The notes: generated by a model from the letters alone, not told the origin. Counted from the first letter of the stretch, positions 51,076 through 60,289 are shown. The stretch: 64,000 nt of DNA from DASRSS01 sp035765515 (GCA_035765515.1 DASTXN010000013.1:1-64000); one strand, 5' to 3'. Numbers and translations: made by a program.

Positions 51076-53625
51076 GTGAAGGCATTACGACGGCTGACGG
51101 TCCGTGCCGCGTTTCCGGCAGAGTTGGCCAAACTGGGTGAAATCGTCGAGAACCTGCGCTGGACGTGGAACTCCGACGCCCAGGAGCTGCTCGAGTCGGT
51201 CGACCCGGAACTGTGGGCGCTGTCCGGCCACGATCCGCAGCGCATGCTCGGCGAGGTCAAGACCGAGCGCCTGGCCCAGCTCGCCGGCGAGCGCAAGTTC
51301 CTGCGCCGGCTCGAGGACGTCCACGACGACCTCACCGACTACCTGTCCCGTCCGCGCTGGTACCAGGAGCAGCGGACGGCGGGAGCGGATCTGCCGGATT
51401 CCATCGCCTACTTCTCACCCGAGTTCGGGATCACCGAGGTCCTGCCGCAGTACTCCGGCGGCCTCGGCATCCTCGCCGGCGACCACCTGAAGTCGGCCAG
51501 CGACCTGGGCGTGCCGATCATCGGCGTCGGCCTGCTGTACGGCTCGGGCTACTTCCGCCAATCGCTGTCCCCGGACGGCTGGCAACTGGAGCACTACCCG
51601 TCCCTCGATCCGCAGGGCCTTCCCGTCCAGGCGCTGCACGACGCGCAGGACAACCCGGTGCGCGTTGCGCTGCCGCTGCCGCAGGGCCGGGTCCTGCACG
51701 CACAGGTCTGGGTCGCCAAGGTCGGCCGCGTTCCGCTGCTCATGCTCGACAGCGACATCGAGGAGAACGACACCGCCGCGCGGCAGATCACGGACCGCCT
51801 CTACGGCGGCGACGCGGAGCACCGGCTCGAGCAGGAGTTGCTGCTCGGCGTAGGCGGCGTGCGCGCGATCCGTGCCTACTGCGCGATCACCGGTACGCCC
51901 GCGCCGCAGGTCTTCCACACAAACGAGGGCCACGCCGGCTTCCTCGGCGTCGAACGTATCCGCGAGTTGGTTGACTCCGAACACTTGGGCTTCGACGAGG
52001 CGTTGCAGGCGGTGCGGGCCGGCACGGTGTTCACCACGCACACCCCGGTTCCGGCCGGCATCGACCGGTTCTCGCGTGACCTGGTCGCGCAGCACGTGGC
52101 CGCGATGTCGGCGCTGCCCGTCGAGCGCGTCCTCGACCTGGGCAGTGAAGAGGATCCGACGATCTTCAACATGGCGCACATGGGCCTGCGCCTCGGTAAG
52201 CGCGCCAACGGCGTCTCGCTGCTGCACGGCCAGGTGAGCCGCGAGATGTTCGCACCGCTGTGGCCCGGATTCGACCCGGCCGAGGTACCGATCACGTCGA
52301 TCACCAACGGAGTGCACGCCCCCACGTGGATGGCGCGCGAGGTCGTGGAACTGGCCGAGCGCGAGGTCGGCACCGTCGCGGTCGCGGAGGGCAACGGTTG
52401 GGACGCGGTCGACAAGGTCAGCGACGCGGAGCTGTGGCGGGTGCGCGGCGAGCTGCGCGAGCGGCTGGTGCGCGAGGTGCGCCGGCGCGTCCACAACTCG
52501 GCGCTGCAGCGGGGGATGAGTGAAGCCGAACTCGGCTGGACGGCCTCGGTGTTCGACCCGGACGTGCTGACCATCGGCTTCGCCCGCCGCGTGCCGTCCT
52601 ACAAGCGGCTGACGCTGATGCTGCGCGACCCGGACCGGCTGCGTTCGCTGCTGCTGGACCCCGAGCGTCCGGTGCAGATCGTGATCGCCGGCAAGAGCCA
52701 CCCGGCCGACGACGGCGGCAAGGAACTCATCGCGCAGATGGTGCGCTTCGCCGACGATCCCGAGGTGCGGCACCGCATCGCCTTCCTGCCCGACTACGAC
52801 ATCGGCATGGCGCGCTACCTGTACTGGGGCGTCGACGTCTGGCTGAACAACCCACTGCGCCCGCTCGAGGCGTGCGGCACGTCCGGCATGAAGGCGGCGC
52901 TGAACGGTGCGCTGAACCTCTCGATCCGCGACGGCTGGTGGGACGAATGGTTCGACGGCGACAACGGCTGGGCGATCCCGACCGCCGACGGCGTAATCGA
53001 CCCGGACCGGCGCGACGAGATCGAGGCCAACGCGCTGTACGAGCTGATCGCCAAGCGCGTCACGCCGCGTTTCTACGAGCACGACAGCAACGCGATCCCG
53101 ACGCGCTGGGTGCAGATGGTGCGCCACACGCTGAAGTCGCTCGGCCCGAAGGTGCTCGCGAGCCGGATGGTCATCGACTACGTCCAGCGGCTGTATGCGC
53201 CCGCCGCCCTGTCGTCCCGCCGGATGTCCGCCGACGGGTTCGTGTGCGCGAAGGAGCTCGCGGGTTGGCGCTCGCACGTCCTCAATGCGTGGCCTGGCGT
53301 GCGCGTGCTGTACGTCGACTCGCAGCTGCACGGTGACGCGCAGCTGGGTGAGCGCCTCGCGCTGCGTGCCGAGGTCGCGCTCAACGGCCTGGACGCCGCG
53401 GACGTCGAGGTGCAGGCGGTGTTCGGCACGGTCGACACCGACGACCGGCTCTCGGACACCGAGCAGCTCGTGCTCTCGCTGGTGGAAAGCGGCGAGGGGG
53501 CCAGCTGGTTCGCCGGCGAGATCCCGCTCGATCGCACCGGACCGTTCGGCTACACGGTGCGCGTGCTGCCCAAGCACGGCGAGCTGGCCAGCCCGGCCGA
53601 GTTAGGTGTTGTCGCGCTCGCCTGA
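51076..53625 (+). CDS. glgP: Alpha-glucan phosphorylase
   Basis: It phosphorolyses alpha-1,4-glucan to glucose 1-phosphate with pyridoxal phosphate. The 849-residue product is of the short-opening actinobacterial type (KALRRLTVRAAFPAEL), with QVFHTNEGHAGF, PVPAGIDRF and the PLP lysine in CGTSGMKAALNGALN. I chose the GTG at 51076 because it begins the family sequence; a GTG at 51067 adds three residues. Divergence from glgE puts glucan synthesis and breakdown on a shared 66-base promoter region. Confidence 0.95.
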   Translation: MKALRRLTVRAAFPAELAKLGEIVENLRWTWNSDAQELLESVDPELWALSGHDPQRMLGEVKTERLAQLAGERKFLRRLEDVHDDLTDYLSRPRWYQEQRTAGADLPDSIAYFSPEFGITEVLPQYSGGLGILAGDHLKSASDLGVPIIGVGLLYGSGYFRQSLSPDGWQLEHYPSLDPQGLPVQALHDAQDNPVRVALPLPQGRVLHAQVWVAKVGRVPLLMLDSDIEENDTAARQITDRLYGGDAEHRLEQELLLGVGGVRAIRAYCAITGTPAPQVFHTNEGHAGFLGVERIRELVDSEHLGFDEALQAVRAGTVFTTHTPVPAGIDRFSRDLVAQHVAAMSALPVERVLDLGSEEDPTIFNMAHMGLRLGKRANGVSLLHGQVSREMFAPLWPGFDPAEVPITSITNGVHAPTWMAREVVELAEREVGTVAVAEGNGWDAVDKVSDAELWRVRGELRERLVREVRRRVHNSALQRGMSEAELGWTASVFDPDVLTIGFARRVPSYKRLTLMLRDPDRLRSLLLDPERPVQIVIAGKSHPADDGGKELIAQMVRFADDPEVRHRIAFLPDYDIGMARYLYWGVDVWLNNPLRPLEACGTSGMKAALNGALNLSIRDGWWDEWFDGDNGWAIPTADGVIDPDRRDEIEANALYELIAKRVTPRFYEHDSNAIPTRWVQMVRHTLKSLGPKVLASRMVIDYVQRLYAPAALSSRRMSADGFVCAKELAGWRSHVLNAWPGVRVLYVDSQLHGDAQLGERLALRAEVALNGLDAADVEVQAVFGTVDTDDRLSDTEQLVLSLVESGEGASWFAGEIPLDRTGPFGYTVRVLPKHGELASPAELGVVALA

Positions 53626-53628
53626 GCG

Positions 53629-53644
53629 GGTATCAGCCGATACC
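53629..53644. terminator. Hairpin between convergent glgP and response regulator ends
   Basis: GGTATC-AGCC-GATACC is a perfect 6-bp stem with a 4-nt loop in the 7-base gap between convergent genes and the first bases of the regulator. It could terminate both transcripts. No T-tract is present. Confidence 0.4.
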
Positions 53645-54295
53645 GGAGTCGGCGTCGGCGATCAAGCCGTGACGAACCGCGAGTGAGGCGGCCTCGAGCC
53701 GGGAGTGGACGCCGAGCTTGGTCAGCACCGCTTGGACGTGGGTGCGCACCGTGGTGCTGGAGACACCCAACTGGCGGGCGATCGACCTGGTGTCCCGCCC
53801 GGCAGCAAGGAGCCTCAGGCACTGGAATTCACGCTGCGTCAGGTAGTTGGCCAGCCGGAGCAGCTCTGCCGTCTTGGCGTCCGCCGGCGGCGCCGGCGCC
53901 AGCGCCCGCTCGACGACCCGCTCCGTGCCGGCCATGACCTGTTGCATAACCCGCACCAGGACGGCGACGCCGCGCGTCTTGTGAACGTAGGCGCTCGCGC
54001 CGCGGTCCAGTGCTCGGCGCACTGTCTGTGCATCCCCGTCGGCGGTCAGCACGACGATCTTCGTTTTCGGCCCGATGAGCGCGAGATCGTTCATCGCGGC
54101 CAAGTCCGGTGCGTCGTCGAAATGCGATTCGAGCACCCATAGATCCGGTTGCAGCGCGATGACGGACTCGCGGGCGGATCGGTAGGACGTGTCGGCCGCG
54201 AGCACCCGATGTCCGAGCTGGCCCAGGACCGATGTCAATGCCTCCAGGAAGACGACTTGGTCGTCCGCGAGGATGATGTCGAATTGTCCGCCCAT
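53633..54295 (-). CDS. NarL/FixJ-type response regulator with atypical receiver
   Basis: The 220-residue product has a receiver domain (1-125) and a LuxR-type helix-turn-helix (about 150-215, LTQREFQCLRLLAAGRDTRSIARQLGVSSTTVRTHV). The receiver keeps the acidic pair Asp11-Asp12, Thr84 and Lys106. The phospho-acceptor position is Glu56 (LWVLESHF) instead of Asp. It may therefore act without phosphorylation. It follows the sensor kinase gene on the same strand after 137 bases. I chose the ATG at 54295; the frame upstream is opposite-frame kinase sequence. Confidence 0.88.
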   Translation of the reverse strand: MGGQFDIILADDQVVFLEALTSVLGQLGHRVLAADTSYRSARESVIALQPDLWVLESHFDDAPDLAAMNDLALIGPKTKIVVLTADGDAQTVRRALDRGASAYVHKTRGVAVLVRVMQQVMAGTERVVERALAPAPPADAKTAELLRLANYLTQREFQCLRLLAAGRDTRSIARQLGVSSTTVRTHVQAVLTKLGVHSRLEAASLAVRHGLIADADSGIG

Positions 54296-54432
54296 GGCGT
54301 CGCCCCGTCCGCTCCCCAGAGCTGGTAGCTCTCTGCTGAGCACTGCTCGAGACAGTAGATCTCGATCGGGGCGGGCGGCAACCATGCGCCGGCTCGGCGC
54401 GGGTGCCGTGGCGAGAAACATCGGAGCGTGCG

Positions 54433-55152
54433 CTAGTTCGCAGGCACGGCCGACAGGATCAACCGCACCGCGCACCCGCCGAGGTCGCCCGCCGTGATCT
54501 CCATGCGCCCGCCACACAACTGGGCTGCTTCCCGGACGATATCGAGCCCGAGCGACCTGCCGCTGGACGCGACCGCGCCGAACCCGGGACCGTCGTCCTC
54601 GAACTCGATGAGCGCGGTATCGGCACTCGTCGAGATTCGGACGGCGACGTGGCCGGTGGGCCCAGCGGCCTCGAGCGCGTTCCAGAGGATATTGCGGACT
54701 GCCCGGCCCAACTCGATGCCATTGGCATACACCATGGCCGGTAACGCATCGATCGATATGCGCGTCGAAACGTGCGTTCGGGTGCTCGTGACGAGCCGGG
54801 AGAGCATCCAGTCGAGGCGCACCAGTTGCGGCCGATTGCGCGTGCCGTCCAGGCTCTCTCCGGAATCGCTGCAGTACGCCTGGACGAGCGTGCGCAACCA
54901 CTTGGTCTCGTTGACCAGCATTCCGGCTCGCAGCCTGTCCTCGCTGTTGAGCGCCGGCGAATCGTGTAATAGCGAGGCGAGCAGGACGATCGTGCTCAAT
55001 TCGTGTAGGACGTCGTGATCCAGGCGCTGACGATCCTGGCTCACAACCGCGTCCGGCATGCTGCGCAGTGCGGTGCGGCGTTCGGCGCGCGCGGACGACT
55101 GCTCAAGACTGCCGCGCATCTGGCCCCGACGCGCCGCCCCCCGATCCGTCAT
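54433..55152 (-). CDS. Soluble sensor histidine kinase
   Basis: The 239-residue product has no membrane segment. A dimerisation helix with candidate phospho-His50 (LDHDVLHELSTIVLLASLL) precedes a HATPase domain (N-box AVRNILWNALEA, G1 EDDGPGFG, G2 SLGLDIVREAA). No sensory domain is present beyond about 40 N-terminal residues, so the input may come from a partner protein. I chose the ATG at 55152; a TTG at 55218 would add 22 residues. Confidence 0.82.
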   Translation of the reverse strand: MTDRGAARRGQMRGSLEQSSARAERRTALRSMPDAVVSQDRQRLDHDVLHELSTIVLLASLLHDSPALNSEDRLRAGMLVNETKWLRTLVQAYCSDSGESLDGTRNRPQLVRLDWMLSRLVTSTRTHVSTRISIDALPAMVYANGIELGRAVRNILWNALEAAGPTGHVAVRISTSADTALIEFEDDGPGFGAVASSGRSLGLDIVREAAQLCGGRMEITAGDLGGCAVRLILSAVPAN

Positions 55153-55534
55153 GGCCGGTCCAATCTGCGATGAGTCCTTGTCATGACCCGCTCGGTCGGC
55201 CAACCAACCGAGTGGCAATTCGGGTCACATCTCACGCTTTGGACTCGAGCATATGTCGCCAAACGGTCGGTCGACGCATGGCTAAAGGCGATTTGGCACG
55301 CAAAATGCGGATCGCGCGGTGGAATTGATATCAAGTATTTTTTACCGAGCTGCGCGATTGGGAGATTTTGCCAATGGACGCGGATTCATCGAATCGCGAT
55401 GAAAGCACGTTCTAGCAGTAATTGTCCGAGTGTGACCGGCCTTCCGCATGGTCGGCACCCGACCGCCCGGATCATGTGTGCGGGCCCAAACCAGAGCTTG
55501 CTCATATCCACGCGGAGGGGAATCGTTCGATCGC
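55153..55534. other. AT-enriched divergent intergenic region
   Basis: This 382-base gap between the leftward kinase gene and the rightward regulator gene has no supported ORF. From about 55215 to 55440 it is clearly richer in A and T than the rest of the window. It contains the 10-bp palindrome TTGATATCAA (55325-55334) followed by TATTTTTT. It probably holds promoters for both directions; no element was assigned with confidence. Confidence 0.5.
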
Positions 55535-56197
55535 ATGCAGCCCATCTCGGTGCTGGTCGTGGACGACCACGCGGTGTTCGCCGACGCGCTGCGCGCGCGC
55601 CTTGATGCCGAGCAGGATCTCGCGCCCGTTATCGTCGCGTACAGCGTTGCCGCGGCCCGCGCGAAGCTCGCCGCTCAACGGCCCGACGTCGTGATCCTGG
55701 ACATGTACCTCGGAGACGGGAGTGGCCTTCAGGTCGCAGACGAGGTGCGGGAACTGGCACCCGAGGCACGGATTCTCATGCTGAGCGCGTCGGATTCGGT
55801 CGACTCGGTCGTCGACGCGCTCGCGTCGGGTGTTCGCGGCTGGATGTCCAAGACCGTCGAGATCACCGAACTGATCGACGCCATCCGCGCCGTGCATCGC
55901 GGCGAGGCGTGGCTGCATCCGGCGTTGCTCGGCCAGGTCCTCGCCGCCCAGATGCGCCGTAGCGCCAGCCCGCCTCCGGATCCGCTGGGTGCGTTGACGG
56001 AGCGCGAGCGGGAGGTCCTTGACTGCCTCGCTGCGGGCATGAGCCGTGCGGAATCGGCCGCGCGACTGCAGGTGTCGGTCAACACGGTCCGCAGTCACAT
56101 CCAGAACCTGACGGCCAAGCTCGGCGTCCACACGACTCTCGAGGCGGCGGCCTTGCGGAACTCCCAGCGGTCGTTGCCCAACCGGGACCTGGCGTAG
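55535..56197 (+). CDS. NarL/FixJ-type response regulator
   Basis: The 220-residue product has a canonical receiver: Asp10-Asp11, phospho-acceptor Asp56 (VVILDMYLGDGSG), and a Lys in MSKTVE. It also has a LuxR helix-turn-helix (LTEREREVLDCLAAGMSRAESAARLQVSVNTVRSHIQ). It is the same length as the atypical regulator at 53633 and could be the true partner of the adjacent kinase. The RBS-like GGAGGGG lies about 14 bases before the ATG, longer than ideal. Confidence 0.92.
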   Translation: MQPISVLVVDDHAVFADALRARLDAEQDLAPVIVAYSVAAARAKLAAQRPDVVILDMYLGDGSGLQVADEVRELAPEARILMLSASDSVDSVVDALASGVRGWMSKTVEITELIDAIRAVHRGEAWLHPALLGQVLAAQMRRSASPPPDPLGALTEREREVLDCLAAGMSRAESAARLQVSVNTVRSHIQNLTAKLGVHTTLEAAALRNSQRSLPNRDLA

Positions 56198-56313
56198 GCC
56201 CTGCGCCGGTGATGCAAACGACGTAGACGATCTCGTCCGTCGCGACGAGTCGGTTCGTTCGTCGCGCTGCGTACGGTGGGTTACGCCAGAGTGTGTCCCC
56301 GGGGGGGTGTGAC

Positions 56314-57366
56314 ATGAGCGCTGGACGTTGCCGTGATCGCGGTGCCGCTGATCGCCCGCGAGTCGCTGTGATCTGCTCGGTGCACGGTATGGGCCGCGCC
56401 GTCGTCGAGATGCTGGCGGGCGAACTCGTGGACGTCGTGGTCGTCGTCATCGCGCGACCGCGGCCGCGTGCGCGGTTCGATCAGGATGTGCTGGTCGGGA
56501 CCTGTGCCGCAGCGGGCATTCCGCTGATCGTCATCGACGGCAGTGACGCGAGGCGGATCGTGACCACACTTGCCGCACAGCGTCCCGATCTGCTCGTCCT
56601 GATCGATTGGCGAGGGCCGGTGAGCCCCGCGCTGCTTGCGACCGCTCGCCTGGGCGGCGTCGCGATTCACCCGTCGCTGCTGCCGAAGTACCCCGGTCCG
56701 GATGCCGTCAACTGGGCCATCCTGCAGGGCGAGCAGGCGACCGGGGCGACCCTGGCATCGCTGGACCGTCGCGGTTCGCTGGGCACTGCAGCCGCCCAGC
56801 GGTCCGTCCGCATCGGAGCCAACGACACCTTCGGGTCGGTCTCCCTGGCTGTGGACGAAGCGAGTGCCGAACTGCTCGGGGAGTACCTACCGACCCTACT
56901 GAGCGGTAGGCGATTGCCACGGTGCCAGCCGCTGGACCCGCTCATCGCGCCGTTACCGGCCCGGACGCCGGACATGGGCGTGATCGACTGGACGCTGTCG
57001 GCACGGATGCTGCACGACTGGGTCCGTGCATTGACGATGCCGGACTCGGGCGCATTCACCACCTTGGGTGGACGCAAGGTGATGGTGTGGGCGACCAGGT
57101 TGCCCTCGCCGCGAGAGCCGGTGGGACCGCCGGGCGAGGTCATCGGATTCGACAGGGGCGGCGTACGCATCGGAGTCGGCGATGGCAGCCTGGTGGTCAG
57201 GCGGATGTCGTATCCGGACAACCCGCCGGTGCCGGCGGGGCTCTGGTGCAGGGTGAGCGGTGTAAACGTCGGCAGCCGGTTCGACCTCGCGTCGGCGGAC
57301 CGCGTCGCATGGGCCCGTGGCGAGGGCTGGCGAACGCCTGAAGGCGAAGCGCGATCCGTTTCCTAG
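56314..57366 (+). CDS. Formyltransferase-like protein with altered catalytic triad
   Basis: The 350-residue product resembles methionyl-tRNA formyltransferase and sugar-amine formyltransferases (AIHPSLLPKYPGPDAVNWAI; TGATLASLDRRGSLG). The family's Asn-His-Asp triad is broken: Asn is Ala117, His119 remains, and Asp is Ser155. The C-terminal domain (about 220-345) resembles the OB-like domain of the family. A catalytic role in formylation is doubtful. The ATG at 56314 follows a G-rich stretch; a GTG at 56293 is in frame. In location it could belong to a surface-glycan locus. Confidence 0.78.
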   Translation: MSAGRCRDRGAADRPRVAVICSVHGMGRAVVEMLAGELVDVVVVVIARPRPRARFDQDVLVGTCAAAGIPLIVIDGSDARRIVTTLAAQRPDLLVLIDWRGPVSPALLATARLGGVAIHPSLLPKYPGPDAVNWAILQGEQATGATLASLDRRGSLGTAAAQRSVRIGANDTFGSVSLAVDEASAELLGEYLPTLLSGRRLPRCQPLDPLIAPLPARTPDMGVIDWTLSARMLHDWVRALTMPDSGAFTTLGGRKVMVWATRLPSPREPVGPPGEVIGFDRGGVRIGVGDGSLVVRRMSYPDNPPVPAGLWCRVSGVNVGSRFDLASADRVAWARGEGWRTPEGEARSVS

Positions 57367-57394
57367 ACCTACGCGCGCGTGTCACACTCGGGGT

Positions 57395-57643
57395 GTGGCG
57401 TCGACGATCAGAACCGACTGCACCTCGTGCGGGACGGTCGACGTGTCGGTGACGGCCGGCCGCCTGTTGCTGGGCACCGCACCCGGCGTCAGCAACGTCG
57501 TGGAATTCACCTGTCCGAACTGCCGGCAGGTCGGGCGCCACGCGGTAGATGAGCGCGGCACTCGGCTGCTGTCCGCGGCGGGCATCACCCTTGCCTATCC
57601 GGACGATCTGTCCAACCGCAGCGTGGACACCAGGGTTCTTTGA
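57395..57643 (+). CDS. Small zinc-ribbon hypothetical protein
   Basis: The 82-residue product has two CxxC pairs (DCTSCG at residues 8-13 and FTCPNC near 41-46), which would form a zinc ribbon. I do not recognise a family function. The GTG start at 57395 lies 28 bases after the formyltransferase-like gene, so the two may be co-transcribed. Confidence 0.65.
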   Translation: MASTIRTDCTSCGTVDVSVTAGRLLLGTAPGVSNVVEFTCPNCRQVGRHAVDERGTRLLSAAGITLAYPDDLSNRSVDTRVL

Positions 57644-57862
57644 CGCGACTCCTGCTCGCCAGCCGCTGACTCCGCTTGCAACTCGGCGAGGGATCTTCAG
57701 AACCGACGGTCAGCCCGCTGAAGTTCACCCCCCTATCGCTCAGATTGCGTAGGCGCGGTGCGCACTTTGCATGAATACATCGCTCCTCGATGCGACGACT
57801 GTTCCGTCTTGGCGACGCCCGGACGGTAGGGCGGCCGCGTCCATCTTGGGGGGTGGCAATTC

Positions 57863-60286
57863 GTGTGTGAGGCTGAGGAGTGCGCCTGCGTCCGAACGCA
57901 GGTGCGGGACGTGGCGGTGGTGATCCCGACTCGGAACGAGGCGGGAAACGTTGCGCCGGTGATTCGGCGCCTGGACGCCGCGCTCGGGACTCTCGACGCA
58001 GAGATCCTGTTCGTCGACGACAGCGACGACGACACCCCCGAGTGTGTCGCCGAGCAGATCGCCTTGTGCGCGCGGCCGATTCGTCTGCTGCACCGTGCGG
58101 CGGGGGAGCGGGCGGGTGGCCTCGGCTCGGCGGTCCTTGCCGGCATGCGTGACTCGTCCGCCAGATGGGTGGTCGTGATGGACGGCGACCTTCAGCATCC
58201 GCCCGAGATCGTCTCCGAGCTGATCGGCGTCGGCGATAACGAGCAGGCGGACGTGGTGGTCGCCAGTCGCTACGTGGGCTCCGGCAGTGCGCAGGGGCTC
58301 GCCTCGTCGACGCGCGCATGGGTTTCCGGGGGCGCGACGCGTCTGGCGAAAGCAACGTTTCCGCGCCGCCTGCGTGACTGCACGGACCCGATGAGCGGCT
58401 TCTTCGCGGTACGACTGGACAGCCTGCCGCTCGATCGCTTGCGTCCCAACGGGTTCAAGGTGCTGCTCGAAGTTCTGGCGCGGTCGCCCAAGCTGCGCGT
58501 GGCGGAATACCCGTTCACGTTCCAGGACCGGCTCAGCGGGCAGAGCAAAGCGTCATGGCGCGAGGGAACGCTGTTCGCGCGCCGACTGATGAGCCTGCGC
58601 CTGGCAACCCTGTTCGGCAGGCACAGTGCGCGCTTGGCGACGGTCGCAGGGTTCGGCGTCGCCGGAGCGACCGGCATCGCGGTCAACAGCGCGGCGCTGT
58701 GGCTGGGCGTCGAAGTTCTGAGCCTGCCGCTGCTGCTCGCCGCGGCCGTGGCCACCCAGATGTCGACGTTATGGAACTTCGTGCTGACCGATCGACTGGT
58801 CTTCCGGGGGTCGAAGCGCAGCCCTTGGCCGCTGCGCCTGCTGGGGTTCGCTGCCGTCAACAACGCCCTGCTCCTCGCCCGTCTGCCGTTGCTGTCCTGG
58901 CTCGTACACGGCGTTGGCGTCGCGTACCTCCCGGCCAACGTCGCGACCTTGATCACCGCCTTCGCACTGCGCTTCCTGATCTCTGACCGATGCCTATTCA
59001 CCCGGAGGACTCCGATGACGATCGTCTCGAGCCGGCCGACACGCACCGCCGGTGCGGAGCGGGCCGAAATGCTTCGCCGCGCAGCGACGTCACGTTCCGG
59101 GCCGGTGGACGTGACCGTCGATCTTCGGGCTGGTGCGGCGCCCTCGATCCGGTGCCGTAGCGAGGCGATGCCATGGCGATACGACATTCACGGCATCGTC
59201 ACCATCGGATCCGCTGTTCGACTCAAGGAACTCGACCACTTCCGCTCCGAGATCAACGGCCCGCTCGACATCACCATCCACCGGGGGCACTTCGGCAACG
59301 CTCACGCGCGCACCCGAGCCAGAGTGACGCAGTACGCGGCATCGGCGGCCGTCTCCTACGAGGAGCATCTCGGGCGGCTCGGATCCGACTTCCACGTGGA
59401 CATGACCGACAACGTCAAGGTTGTGGTGGGTCCGCTTCTCGTCCGGTCACCGCACGTCCTCTACACGAACGTCGTCGAAGCGTTGCTGCGGTTCATCCTC
59501 GTCAGCCGCGGGTACATGCTGCTGCACTCGGCATGCCTGGAGCTCAACGGACGTGGAGTGCTGATCTCGGCGCTGACGGACACCGGGAAGACGGGAACGA
59601 TCCTGCGCTTGCTGCGCGAGAACCCCAGTCGGTTCCTGTCCGACGACATGACGATCCTCGACCCCACCGGCAGGGCGTTGTGCTATCCGAAGCCACTGAC
59701 GATCAGCCAGCACACCTTGCGCGCCATCAACGTGGGAGACCTCTCGGCGAAGGAGTGGCGGCGGCTGCGCGTGCAGAGTCGCTTGCACTCCAAGGAGGGA
59801 CGTGGCATCGGAGCCCGAATGGGCGAGATGAACCTGCCGATCATGAGCCTGAACGCGCTGACGCAGCTCGTCGTGCCTCCGCCCAAGTATGTCGTCGATC
59901 GGCTCGTCCCATGTGGACACACGACATCCGTGCGCGTCGAGCAGCTGTTCATCATCGAGCGAAACCAGTTCCGGCTCGACCCGATCCGCCAGCTCGACCT
60001 TCTGGACGAGTTGATCGCCAATACTGACGACGCCTACGGGTTTCCGCCGTTCCGCTACTTCGCGCCGGCGCTCAACATCGGCGGGATCGGCTATGAGGAG
60101 CTACGAGCGCAAGAACGGCTCATCCTCACGAGTGCCGTCGCCGGTGTGCGGGCCCAGCGGCTGGCCACCCCAGACTTTTCCTGGGCCGACCACATTCCGC
60201 AGCTCACGCGGAATCTGGCCCGGCCTGAGCACAGCGCGAGCGTGTCGCCACTGCGCCCGCGCACAGCGTCAGTCGAAGCCAGTTGA
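57863..60286 (+). CDS. GT2 glycosyltransferase-GtrA-kinase-like three-part fusion
   Basis: The 807-residue product has three parts. Residues 17-240 are a dolichol-phosphate-mannose-synthase-like GT2 (VVIPTRNEAGN, LFVDDSDDD, MDGDLQHPPE). Residues 262-385 are a GtrA-like four-helix membrane domain. Residues 400-790 are cytoplasmic and contain a P-loop-like ALTDTGKT (Lys576) with downstream SDDMTIL, reminiscent of HPr-kinase-related domains. GT2-GtrA pairs normally make and flip lipid-linked sugars. An internal ATG at 59015 with GGAGG upstream could start the kinase-like part alone. Start chosen: the GTG at 57863 after GGGGGGTGG. Confidence 0.82.
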   Translation: MCEAEECACVRTQVRDVAVVIPTRNEAGNVAPVIRRLDAALGTLDAEILFVDDSDDDTPECVAEQIALCARPIRLLHRAAGERAGGLGSAVLAGMRDSSARWVVVMDGDLQHPPEIVSELIGVGDNEQADVVVASRYVGSGSAQGLASSTRAWVSGGATRLAKATFPRRLRDCTDPMSGFFAVRLDSLPLDRLRPNGFKVLLEVLARSPKLRVAEYPFTFQDRLSGQSKASWREGTLFARRLMSLRLATLFGRHSARLATVAGFGVAGATGIAVNSAALWLGVEVLSLPLLLAAAVATQMSTLWNFVLTDRLVFRGSKRSPWPLRLLGFAAVNNALLLARLPLLSWLVHGVGVAYLPANVATLITAFALRFLISDRCLFTRRTPMTIVSSRPTRTAGAERAEMLRRAATSRSGPVDVTVDLRAGAAPSIRCRSEAMPWRYDIHGIVTIGSAVRLKELDHFRSEINGPLDITIHRGHFGNAHARTRARVTQYAASAAVSYEEHLGRLGSDFHVDMTDNVKVVVGPLLVRSPHVLYTNVVEALLRFILVSRGYMLLHSACLELNGRGVLISALTDTGKTGTILRLLRENPSRFLSDDMTILDPTGRALCYPKPLTISQHTLRAINVGDLSAKEWRRLRVQSRLHSKEGRGIGARMGEMNLPIMSLNALTQLVVPPPKYVVDRLVPCGHTTSVRVEQLFIIERNQFRLDPIRQLDLLDELIANTDDAYGFPPFRYFAPALNIGGIGYEELRAQERLILTSAVAGVRAQRLATPDFSWADHIPQLTRNLARPEHSASVSPLRPRTASVEAS

Positions 60287-60289
60287 GTC

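Noticed and set aside
51415..53577. A 720-codon minus-strand frame opposite glgP
   Set aside because: Fully covered by the conserved phosphorylase on the other strand, with no homology and no RBS.
59563..59592. Calling the C-terminal part of the GT2-GtrA fusion a true HPr kinase
   Set aside because: Only the P-loop and a short following segment resemble that family; the first Gly of the P-loop is Ala and no HPr or PTS gene is nearby.
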